64,000 nucleotides of DNA, from assembly GCF_002900965.1 (NCBI RefSeq), contig NZ_PJOM01000001.1, positions 310,001 through 374,000 on the forward strand, in the 5' to 3' direction. The stretch's first letter is position 1. Each line of letters begins with the position of its first letter. The notes beneath the pieces are model-generated. The model had not been told where the DNA came from. It saw nothing but the letters and a program-made list of their open reading frames with translations, and made no database searches. The translations under genes were made by a program, and so were the position numbers. Source of the stretch: Pseudotabrizicola formosa (GTDB taxonomy: Bacteria; Pseudomonadota; Alphaproteobacteria; Rhodobacterales; Rhodobacteraceae). Below are positions 56,941-64,000 of this stretch, one piece after another.

Positions 56941-57576
56941 TCAGCTCCACACCCCGGCCCAGCGGGCACCGTCTGCCAGAGTGCGGGCCACATGATGCGC
57001 AAAGCGGCCCGAGGCGGGGATAAAGTCGGGAACCTGAACCACCGTCATCCCGGCGGCAAAGGCGGCTTCGGCACCCGGTTCGCTGTCTTCGAACACCAGA
57101 CAGCGGGAAGGGTCCACGCCCAGGGTGGAAGCGGCCAGCAAATAGGGTTCGGGATGCGGCTTTGGTGCGGTGACATCATCGCGGGTGATGACCGCCCGAA
57201 ACGCCGGGCGCAGCCCGGCCTGCACCAGCCGCACCTCCGCCGGGTCGCGGCGTGACGAGGTCACGAGTGCCAGCGCATGGCTGTCCCGCAGGCCGTGAAC
57301 AATCTCCGAAGCTCCCGGTTTCAACAAAAGATCCACCGCCTGCGCCGCAAGGAAGGCCGTCTGCCAGGTGTTGTTCAGCAGATCCAGATCAAGGTCTGGA
57401 AACCGTGACAGGATCATGCCGGCCGAAGTCACCTGATCGATTCCGACCAGAGCATGCAGCAGATCCTCGACATCCGCGTAACCCTGTGCCGCAAAGGCAG
57501 CCGCCCCGGTTTGCACGGTCAGACGCTCACTGTCGACCAGTGTTCCGTCAAGGTCAAAGAACACAGCATCAAACAC
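56941..57576 (-). CDS. HAD-superfamily phosphatase, beta-phosphoglucomutase-like
   Basis: The 211-residue protein has HAD motif I (FFDLDGTLVDSE), motif II (ALVTSSRR), motif III Lys (APKPHPEPY) and motif IV (VFEDSEPGAEAA). The helical cap puts it with beta-PGM, phosphoglycolate and sugar-phosphate phosphatases. The start is GTG at 57576. The substrate is unknown. It lies between the SRP RNA and cpdB-like genes. Confidence 0.9.
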   Translation of the reverse strand: MFDAVFFDLDGTLVDSERLTVQTGAAAFAAQGYADVEDLLHALVGIDQVTSAGMILSRFPDLDLDLLNNTWQTAFLAAQAVDLLLKPGASEIVHGLRDSHALALVTSSRRDPAEVRLVQAGLRPAFRAVITRDDVTAPKPHPEPYLLAASTLGVDPSRCLVFEDSEPGAEAAFAAGMTVVQVPDFIPASGRFAHHVARTLADGARWAGVWS

Positions 57577-57663
57577 GGATCATTCCCCTTGTTTCCGGCA
57601 CAGCAGCCCATGATGCAAAGGGGGGTAGCAGATTGCCGCCGCAGGAGAAAGCCGCGTTACGCG

Positions 57664-59562
57664 CTACAGCGTCAGTCGTACCCGCAAGAACCCGTCCGGA
57701 GTGCGGAACAACGGGGTGAGCGTCAGGTCGGGCTGGCTGCTCAGATAGGGTTCGGCCAGAGGGCTGGTGTCGAACACGACCGAGGTTCCAGGCATCGGCC
57801 GGAACCGCCAACACGGTGCGTCCGGCTCTTTGGCGGTCCTACCCCGGGCCAGCACCCGTCTGATATGGGAAATCACAATGTCCCGATTGGCGATCTGTTC
57901 ATCCAGCACCACGCGGGCATTTTCGCGCGGTGTATAGCCACCATTGCCTGACCCGCGATAGCTGTTGGTGGCAAGAATGAATTCCTGTGACGGATCCAGC
58001 GGCTTGCCCTGCCAGCGCAAGTCACAGATCCGCGGCATAGCCTTGTCCATCGGTGGGGCAGACAGGTCGATCTCATAGGTCAGCCCGCTGATCGTATCAT
58101 AGACAAAAGAGGGCAGGTCCGACCCGAACAATGGCTGGTCCTTTGCTCCCGGCAGCACCTGCCGATAGCCGCGCACTGCGCATTCCAGCCAGTTGCGCAG
58201 CCCGGCCCCGGTGATGCGCAACGCCATGATGGTATTGGGATGCAGGTAAAGATCGGCCGCGTGGCGCAGCAGGATATCTCCCGGCGGGACATGGGTGTAA
58301 TTCTCTGGCCCCCCCACGCCACCCGCCCGGAAAGGCGCCGTCGCCGAGAGCACGGGAAGATGCGCCAAGGGCCCGGTCGCCAGGCGCTCGGTCACATATT
58401 CGATCTTGGCTTGGTTGATGATCTGGACCGTCGGGCAATCTGTCGTCATCGCGAAAAAACTGTGGATGGCGCGTGTGGTGTGGCCGATCGGTTCACGCGC
58501 CCAGATCCGCGTCGCCTCATGCGCAGAGTGGATCAATGCGCTGAGCTCTTCATCCGGAGGCACAAGCCCGACCGGCGTGCCGTCCTCTGCCCGGGATGAA
58601 ATCGGGCGCGCTTCAACGCGGTGCCGGGCCACGCGCCAGCACGTGCCGTCGTGCTGCAGATCCAGATCGATCACCCCAAGATGCGAGCCAAAAAAGCCAG
58701 GCATGACCGCAGGCTTTCCGTGCAGGGTTCCGGCCTGAGCGTCCACGCCCGCCATTGCGTCAAAGCCCCGGCCGGGAAAAACCATATGGACATGCCCCAT
58801 GACAAGCGCGTCCACGCCATCAAGCCTGGCCAGGTCAAGCGCCGCATCCTGGGACACGTTGCCATCTATTGCGGCCCTAACGCCGCAATGGGCCAGAACC
58901 ACGATGACATCTGCCCCCGCTGCCTGCACCTGCGGAACCGAGCGGGCGACAGCTTCGGTCATCGGGTGCATCCCGACCATTCCCGCGATGGCCTGACGGT
59001 CCCAGATTTCGGTTTCCATTGGCAGCACACCGATCACCCCGATCTTCACCAGATGTGACTGGCCGCTCTGATCTGTCAGATGCCGTTCCAGCAGCGTCCA
59101 CGGCCTGATGAGCGGAGAAACCGGGTTTGGTTCACGAGGCAGGGTATTCGCAGACAGGACCGGAAAGGGGGCGTCTTCCAGGGCCGCTGCCAGTGCCGGA
59201 ATGCCGTGCGAAAATTCGTGGTTCCCCAGATTGATCGCGTCATATCGCAAATGGGCCATTGCTTGCAGCATGGGGTGGGGCCGCAAGCCGACCCGCGCCA
59301 CGTAATCCCCAAGCGGACTGCCCTGCAAGAAATCGCCATTGTCCAGGAGAATGGAATGGTCCACCTCGCATCGGGCCTGTGCGATCAGTGATGCGGTCAG
59401 GCACAGACCTTTGCGCACGCAGGCGGCGTCGGCATGATAGTCATGGCCGGACAGGTGCATGTGCAGATCACTGGTCGCCATAACCCGCAGGCACACCGTG
59501 GCACCCGCCGCGCCGGACTCATGATCCACAACACGGATCGCACTCGTAAAGCCCGTCGTCAT
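57664..59562 (-). CDS. CpdB-like 2',3'-cyclic-nucleotide 2'-phosphodiesterase/3'-nucleotidase, no signal peptide
   Basis: The 632-residue protein has the calcineurin-type metal motifs of the CpdB/UshA family: TSDLHMHLSGHD, LDNGDFLQGSPLGD, NLGNHEFSHG, LAHCGVRA and GHVHMVFPGRGF. The 5'-nucleotidase C-terminal domain follows, with ATNSYRGSGNGGY. It hydrolyses cyclic and 3'-nucleotides. E. coli CpdB is periplasmic, but no signal peptide precedes the first motif here, so it is probably cytosolic. ATG 59562 was preferred over a TTG six codons upstream. Confidence 0.92.
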   Translation of the reverse strand: MTTGFTSAIRVVDHESGAAGATVCLRVMATSDLHMHLSGHDYHADAACVRKGLCLTASLIAQARCEVDHSILLDNGDFLQGSPLGDYVARVGLRPHPMLQAMAHLRYDAINLGNHEFSHGIPALAAALEDAPFPVLSANTLPREPNPVSPLIRPWTLLERHLTDQSGQSHLVKIGVIGVLPMETEIWDRQAIAGMVGMHPMTEAVARSVPQVQAAGADVIVVLAHCGVRAAIDGNVSQDAALDLARLDGVDALVMGHVHMVFPGRGFDAMAGVDAQAGTLHGKPAVMPGFFGSHLGVIDLDLQHDGTCWRVARHRVEARPISSRAEDGTPVGLVPPDEELSALIHSAHEATRIWAREPIGHTTRAIHSFFAMTTDCPTVQIINQAKIEYVTERLATGPLAHLPVLSATAPFRAGGVGGPENYTHVPPGDILLRHAADLYLHPNTIMALRITGAGLRNWLECAVRGYRQVLPGAKDQPLFGSDLPSFVYDTISGLTYEIDLSAPPMDKAMPRICDLRWQGKPLDPSQEFILATNSYRGSGNGGYTPRENARVVLDEQIANRDIVISHIRRVLARGRTAKEPDAPCWRFRPMPGTSVVFDTSPLAEPYLSSQPDLTLTPLFRTPDGFLRVRLTL

Positions 59563-59778
59563 CCTGGCATTATGTTCCAAGTTTCTTGGTTAACGTATGA
59601 ACCTTAGAATTGGATGTCTTAAAGGAAAGTGTAGGAAGTAGTAAAAATCATTTTAAGGCCCCCTCCACCCGCACAAGGTGCTTTTTCGCACCCGCATGCC
59701 GCCCCCGATTTACCTGCCCTCCGCGTCATGGCACACAGGCAAAGGCCCGGAGGGGCAGGGGCTGGTCGGGGGAACGGC

Positions 59779-60729
59779 ATGCGGCATGCAGAAACGGTGA
59801 CATTTGGCGGATCGGGCCTCAACCGCGCGGCGGAGCTGCGCGGGGATGCAGAGGCACAGGCCGCCTTGCTTGCGCGGGGGCGGGTGCTTCCGATCTGGCG
59901 CGGCAAGCCGCTTGTGCAGTCAGGCGGGCTTGGCTGGGTGGCCTCCAACTCGGTGGTGCTGCACCATGCCGGTGTGCGGGTGTTTCTGGGGTTTGACGGC
60001 GACCAACCCTGTTTTGCCGCTGACATCACCGATTGGCAGCCCGAAGCGGGTGCCGAAGCGGTACAGGCAGGTTTTCTGGACTCAAGTCAGCAACATCACC
60101 CAGCACTGCCCGACAGCTTTGCCTTTGCCGAATTGCGGGCCACCATGCTGGGCCTGACAGTGCGCGAGGCCGAGCTGGTGGCCACCGCCAAGGCGGTTCT
60201 GCAATGGCATCGCAGCCATGGCTTCTGTGCGGTGTGTGGTGCCGCCTCTGCGCCGGTCATGGCGGGTTGGCAACGCAGCTGCCCCGCCTGTGGCGCGCAG
60301 CATTTTCCGCGCACGGACCCGGTGGTGATCATGCTGGTCACCCACGGGAACCGTGCCTTGCTGGGACGCAGCCCGGGCTGGCCCGACGGCATGTTTTCCT
60401 GTCTGGCCGGGTTCGTCGAACCTGGCGAAACGGTTGAAGCGGCCGTCCGGCGGGAGGTCTTCGAGGAGGCGGGACTCCGTCTGGGTGCCGTCCGCTATCT
60501 GTCCAGCCAGCCATGGCCCTTTCCTGCCAGCCTTATGCTGGGCTGCGCCGCCGAGGCGCTGGACACTGACATCACGCTTGATCCAAATGAACTCGAGCAC
60601 GCCTTGTGGGTGTCGCGGGAAGATATGGTGTCCGTGATGGCCGGCACCCACCCGCAGATAAAGCCGGCCCGCAAGGGTGCGATTGCCCATTTTCTGATTC
60701 ACAACTGGCTTGCAGACCGGCTGGATTGA
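59779..60729 (+). CDS. nudC: NAD+ diphosphatase NudC
   Basis: NudC hydrolyses NAD(H) and decaps NAD-capped RNA. The 316-residue protein has the four-Cys zinc ribbon (FCAVCGA ... CPACGAQHFPRTDP), the Nudix box GFVEPGETVEAAVRREVFEEAG and the family signature SSQPWPFPASLMLG. The N-terminal half is the family-specific dimer domain. An in-frame ATG 17 codons upstream is less likely. Confidence 0.95.
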   Translation: MRHAETVTFGGSGLNRAAELRGDAEAQAALLARGRVLPIWRGKPLVQSGGLGWVASNSVVLHHAGVRVFLGFDGDQPCFAADITDWQPEAGAEAVQAGFLDSSQQHHPALPDSFAFAELRATMLGLTVREAELVATAKAVLQWHRSHGFCAVCGAASAPVMAGWQRSCPACGAQHFPRTDPVVIMLVTHGNRALLGRSPGWPDGMFSCLAGFVEPGETVEAAVRREVFEEAGLRLGAVRYLSSQPWPFPASLMLGCAAEALDTDITLDPNELEHALWVSREDMVSVMAGTHPQIKPARKGAIAHFLIHNWLADRLD

Positions 60730-60811
60730 CTTCAGATTCACGAAAACCGGCGATTACAGACCGCATCGAGCGGGGAAAAGATCCTCTTTTCTTCCAGACA
60801 GGGACGGCAAC

Positions 60812-61300
60812 ATGCATTTTTCGTCAAGGACCGACATCGAGGCACCGATTGACTTTGTCTATGCCGCCCTGTCCGATTTCGATGCTTGGGAACGTGCTGC
60901 CATGCGGCGCGGGGCCGAGGTCGCCCGCACAGACAAGCTGCGGGCTGCCGGCGTCGGGATGGGCTGGCATGTGGCCTTCCGCTTTCGCGGAAAGGACCGT
61001 GCCGTCGATATCCGATTGACCGGGCAGGTGCCGGAGGCGAAACTGACCTTCGCCGGCAAGGGCCGCATGCTCGAAGGTGACATGTCGGTCGACCTGGTGT
61101 CGCTGTCACCCAAACGCACGCGTATGGTGCTGCACACCGATATCCGCCCGCTGACACTGGCGGCGCGGCTTTTGCTGCAGTCGGTGAAACTTGCGAAAGG
61201 TCGGGTGCAGACCAGGCTGAACACGCGGATGGAACAGCTCTCAGTCGAGTTGCAGGCCCGTTTTGCCGCGTCGCGGTCGCGCGGATTGCGCGACGGCTGA
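60812..61300 (+). CDS. SRPBCC-family (START-like) protein
   Basis: The 162-residue protein has the START/polyketide-cyclase-like pattern MHFSSRTDIEAPIDFVYAALSDFDAWERAA, followed by beta strands (VDIRLTGQVPEAKLTFAG) and the long C-terminal helix. Such folds bind lipids or small hydrophobic ligands. The start at 60812 was chosen by family layout. It follows nudC by 82 bases and converges with pheA, ending 6 bases from it. Confidence 0.85.
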   Translation: MHFSSRTDIEAPIDFVYAALSDFDAWERAAMRRGAEVARTDKLRAAGVGMGWHVAFRFRGKDRAVDIRLTGQVPEAKLTFAGKGRMLEGDMSVDLVSLSPKRTRMVLHTDIRPLTLAARLLLQSVKLAKGRVQTRLNTRMEQLSVELQARFAASRSRGLRDG

Positions 61301-61306
61301 GGGCAA

Positions 61307-62137
61307 TCAACCGCGCGCGCGGTCAGACGGATAGACGCCCATGATCGTGATGTTATGGGTGAAATACCGCAGCTCTTCCAGCGCGAGTGCCACATTGGCG
61401 TCGTCGGGATGGCCTTCGATATCGGCATAGAATTCGGTCGCGATGAAACTGCCGCCGACCATGTAGCTTTCCAGCTTGGTCATGTTCACCCCATTGGTCG
61501 CAAAGCCACCCAGCGCCTTGTAAAGCGCCGCCGGAATGTTGCGCACCTGAAAGGTGAAGGTCGTGATCATCTGCGCCGCGCGGCGGCTGTGGTCGGCCTC
61601 GCGGCTCATGACCAGAAAGCGGGTGGTGTTGTTCTTCTGATCCTCAATCTGCGGGGCAAGGACCTTGAGCCCGTAGATCTCGGCCGCAAGCTCGCTGGCG
61701 AGGGCAGCACGGGTCTTGTCCCCGGCCTCGGCCACCTCGCGGGCGGCGCGGGCATTGTCGGAACTGACACGGCCCAGAATGCCATGGCTGCGCAGAAATT
61801 GCGCGCATTGCGGCAGGATCACCACATGGCCGTGGGCTTCGCGCACATCTGCCAGCGTCGCATCCTGCACGCCCAGCAGGTTGACATGCACCCGCACAAA
61901 AGCCTCGTCCACGATGTGCAGCCCCGATTTCGGCAGCAGGCTGTGCACATCCGCCACCCGTCCATAGGTCGAATTCTCGACGGCAAGCATCCCCAGATCC
62001 ACTGCGCCTGACCGGGTCGCCTCGACCACATCCTCGAAGGTGGTGCAGGGAACCACCTCCATGCCGGGGCGGGCCTGCTGGCAGGCCTGATGCGAATAGG
62101 CACCAAGTTCGCCCTGAAATGCGATCCGACCGGTCAT
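61307..62137 (-). CDS. pheA: Prephenate dehydratase
   Basis: The 276-residue enzyme makes phenylpyruvate from prephenate. It starts IAFQGELGAYSHQACQQA and has the catalytic stretch NNTTRFLVMSRE (with the TRF threonine). An ACT regulatory domain (about residues 190-270) contains KLESYMVGGSFIATEFY. Phenylalanine feedback is expected from the ACT domain. GGAG precedes the ATG. cycM-type cytochrome is divergent. Confidence 0.95.
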   Translation of the reverse strand: MTGRIAFQGELGAYSHQACQQARPGMEVVPCTTFEDVVEATRSGAVDLGMLAVENSTYGRVADVHSLLPKSGLHIVDEAFVRVHVNLLGVQDATLADVREAHGHVVILPQCAQFLRSHGILGRVSSDNARAAREVAEAGDKTRAALASELAAEIYGLKVLAPQIEDQKNNTTRFLVMSREADHSRRAAQMITTFTFQVRNIPAALYKALGGFATNGVNMTKLESYMVGGSFIATEFYADIEGHPDDANVALALEELRYFTHNITIMGVYPSDRARG

Positions 62138-62260
62138 GTTTCAGGCTCCGATAGATAAAGGTGGACAAAAAGGGGCATTAGGTCGCGCACCTACACCTTG
62201 AAACCTCTATAGGGAAGCGGGTAGAAGCCCTGCAAAGAGAATGCCAAGGGAAAGCGCGAC

Positions 62261-62779
62261 ATGTTCGACACGATGACGATGACCAAGGTGTTGGGGGCGG
62301 TCTGCGGCTCGCTTCTGGTGTTTTTGTTGGGCGGCTGGGCTGCCAGTGCGCTCTATACAACGGGCGGCGGCCATGGTGAGGGGCATGAGCAGGCCTATGT
62401 CATTGACACGGGGGCCTCTGACGCACCGGCCGAAGTGGCCGAAGATGCACCGGACTTCGCCACCATCTACGCCTCGGCTGATGCCGCAGCGGGTGAGGCC
62501 GTGTTCGCAAAGTGTCGCGCCTGCCACAAGCTGGACGGAACCGATGGCGTTGGCCCGCATCTGAACGGCATCGTTGAAAAGGCCAAGGCCTCCTCGGCTG
62601 GCTATGCCTATTCCGATACGCTGATCGGCATGGCATCAGAAGCCTGGACGCCGGAAAATCTTGACGCGTTCCTGCTCAGCCCACGCAACTATGCTCCGGG
62701 AACAAAAATGGCTTTCGCCGGTCTGCCCCGCCCGGATGAACGCGCCAATCTGATCGCCTATCTGGCCACCACCAACTGA
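62261..62779 (+). CDS. Membrane-anchored cytochrome c552 (CycM-type)
   Basis: The 172-residue protein has one N-terminal transmembrane helix (VLGAVCGSLLVFLLGGWAASALY), an acidic/Ala linker, and a class I cytochrome c domain with heme site KCRACHKLDG and Met ligand in GTKMAFAGL. In Paracoccus such a cytochrome carries electrons from bc1 to the aa3 oxidase. AAGGGAAAG precedes the ATG. A terminator follows. Confidence 0.93.
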   Translation: MFDTMTMTKVLGAVCGSLLVFLLGGWAASALYTTGGGHGEGHEQAYVIDTGASDAPAEVAEDAPDFATIYASADAAAGEAVFAKCRACHKLDGTDGVGPHLNGIVEKAKASSAGYAYSDTLIGMASEAWTPENLDAFLLSPRNYAPGTKMAFAGLPRPDERANLIAYLATTN

Positions 62780-62822
62780 ACGGGCCGATCCCGGGCTGAT
62801 GGCCTGTACCAGATTGCTAGCG

Positions 62823-62851
62823 CGGCCGTCTCGGAAGGGGCGGCCGTTTTT
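62823..62851 (+). terminator. Cytochrome c552 terminator with GGAA tetraloop
   Basis: A 10-bp stem (62823-62832 with 62837-62846, two G-U pairs) closed by a GGAA loop is followed by TTTTT (62847-62851). Confidence 0.85.
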
Positions 62852-62965
62852 CATTTGTTGTGCTGATCACGCAATCGCCACTTGAGCCATCGACAATCCG
62901 CGCTTTACTTCCCCTAATGAACCAAAGCCGCGACACAGCGGTGATGACGGAGAAGGGGAAGTCAG

Positions 62966-64000
62966 ATGGCACAGACATATGGCACAGGCGCGGCGCTGGC
63001 GGCGGCGCTGGTGATCACGCCCCCGGTTTGGGCGCAGGACAGAGTGATCACGTCACATGGCATTTCCACCTTTGGCGAACTGCAGCTGCCGGCCGACTTC
63101 ACTCACCTGCCATATGTCAATCCCGATGCCCCCAAGGGCGGCGAGATCTCGATCTGGGCCTTTGGCGGGTTTGACAGCATGAACCCCTATTCGATCAAGG
63201 GCCGCGCGGCAGGCCTGTCTTCCGCCCCCTATGAGTCGATCCTGACCGGCACCGCAGATGAAATCGGCGCCTCCTATTGTTTGCTCTGCGCCACGCTGGA
63301 GTATCCGGAAGACCGGTCGTGGGTGATCTTCAACCTGCGCCCCGAGGTGACCTTTTCCGACGGCACCCCGCTGACCGCCGAGGATGTGCTGTTCACCTAT
63401 GAAACCTTTCTGGCCAAGGGTCTGACTGATTTCCGTACCGTTCTGGCCACGCAGGTTGACTCGGTCGAAGTGCTGGACCCCCACCGTATCCGCTTCACCT
63501 TCAAGGAAGGGGTACCGCACCGCGATCTGCCCGCAAGCATGGGGGGGCTGCCGGTGATCTCGAAGGCGCATTACGAAGCGAATGCCCTCGATCTGGAAGA
63601 AAGCACGATGACGCCCATGCTGGGCAGCGGTCCCTATGTGCCGGGCCAGATTGATGTCGGCAAGTCGGTGTCTTGGGTCCGCAACCCGGACTATTGGGGC
63701 GAAGACCTGCCACTGAACAAGGGCCGGAGCAATTTTGATACCATCCGGATCGAGTATTATTCCGATTACGACGCCGCGTTTGAGGGCTTCAAGGCGGGCA
63801 ATTACACCTTCCGCAATGAGGCCAGCAGCATCAAATGGGCCACGGGATTTGACTTTCCCGAAGTGGCCAATGGTCAGATCATAAAGACCGAACTGCCCGA
63901 TGGGGCAAAGGCACCCGGACAGGCCTTTCTGTTCAATCTGCGGCGGGAAAAGTTCCAGGACCCGCGCGTGCGCGAAGCCATCGGGCTGATGTTCAACTAT
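62966..64000 (+). CDS. Extracellular solute-binding protein, family 5 (YejA-like peptide ABC transporter; 3' end outside window)
   Basis: The open frame runs from ATG 62966 to the window end (345 codons). A signal peptide (to about PPVWAQ) is followed by family 5 features: HLPYVNPDAPKGGEISIWAFGGFDSMNPYS, FNLRPEVTFSDGTPLTAEDV, GSGPYVPGQI and FLFNLRREKFQDPRVREAIGLMFNY. These match YejA-like oligopeptide or microcin C binding proteins. GAAGGGGAAG precedes the ATG. About 250-270 residues are missing. Confidence 0.93.
   Translation, partial: MAQTYGTGAALAAALVITPPVWAQDRVITSHGISTFGELQLPADFTHLPYVNPDAPKGGEISIWAFGGFDSMNPYSIKGRAAGLSSAPYESILTGTADEIGASYCLLCATLEYPEDRSWVIFNLRPEVTFSDGTPLTAEDVLFTYETFLAKGLTDFRTVLATQVDSVEVLDPHRIRFTFKEGVPHRDLPASMGGLPVISKAHYEANALDLEESTMTPMLGSGPYVPGQIDVGKSVSWVRNPDYWGEDLPLNKGRSNFDTIRIEYYSDYDAAFEGFKAGNYTFRNEASSIKWATGFDFPEVANGQIIKTELPDGAKAPGQAFLFNLRREKFQDPRVREAIGLMFNY

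Overview
This GC-rich window (about 62-64% by eye) looks like chromosomal DNA of a Rhodobacteraceae/Rhodobacterales alphaproteobacterium. The evidence is the gene content: an aa3-type cytochrome oxidase subunit IV microprotein, COQ9 next to rpsU, a DUF1013/TrcR cell-cycle regulator, membrane-anchored cytochrome c552 next to prephenate dehydratase, a DmdC-like acyl-CoA dehydrogenase and single-subunit ETF-QO. I see no phage, insertion sequence, CRISPR array, rRNA operon or replication origin. Most of the window is core metabolism and information processing, packed with short spacers and many stop/start overlaps.

Layout. 0-4.7 kb (minus strand): ETF-QO, a small unknown protein, a secreted TPR protein and ispE (cut by the window edge). 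5-13.6 kb: greA with a terminator-like leader hairpin, an unknown membrane protein, a Sua5/YrdC protein, a DmdC-like dehydrogenase with a metallo-hydrolase, the 44-residue oxidase subunit IV, a lipoprotein, azlCD, a GNAT acetyltransferase and mscL. 13.6-20.7 kb: alanine dehydrogenase with its divergent Lrp-type regulator, an Old Yellow Enzyme, rpsU, COQ9, a quinone oxidoreductase, a CPA2 antiporter and tRNA-Pro(CGG). 20.7-28 kb: a DMT exporter and the leucine genes leuB, leuD and leuC, interrupted by three genes of unknown role. 28-33.3 kb: rsfS-rlmH, a tyrosine-phosphatase-like protein, dnaX-ybaB-recR and trcR. 33.3-41.2 kb: an RNase T2 homologue, ftsK, a DapC-like aminotransferase, an amidase and a UbiH-type hydroxylase. 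41.4-48.2 kb: rppH, ctpA, an EnvC-like protein and gpmI in one direction, then a YciA thioesterase, a DUF983 protein and a periplasmic tandem rhodanese.

48.6-56.5 kb is the most accessory-looking part. It has an SDR/SnoaL-like pair with a divergent LysR, then a second LysR divergent from a five-gene operon: hydroxyacid dehydrogenase, RraA-family aldolase, and a complete tripartite tricarboxylate transporter (TctC, TctB, TctA). This reads as an uptake-plus-catabolism module for an unidentified hydroxy- or oxo-acid and is the best candidate for an undescribed pathway here.

56.8-64 kb: the small bacterial SRP RNA on the minus strand, a HAD phosphatase, a CpdB-type nucleotidase that lacks a signal peptide, nudC, a SRPBCC protein, pheA, cytochrome c552 and the start of a YejA-like peptide-binding protein cut by the window end.

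Starts were chosen by family length, Shine-Dalgarno spacing and stop/start coupling. Several genes are therefore shorter than their longest open frame.
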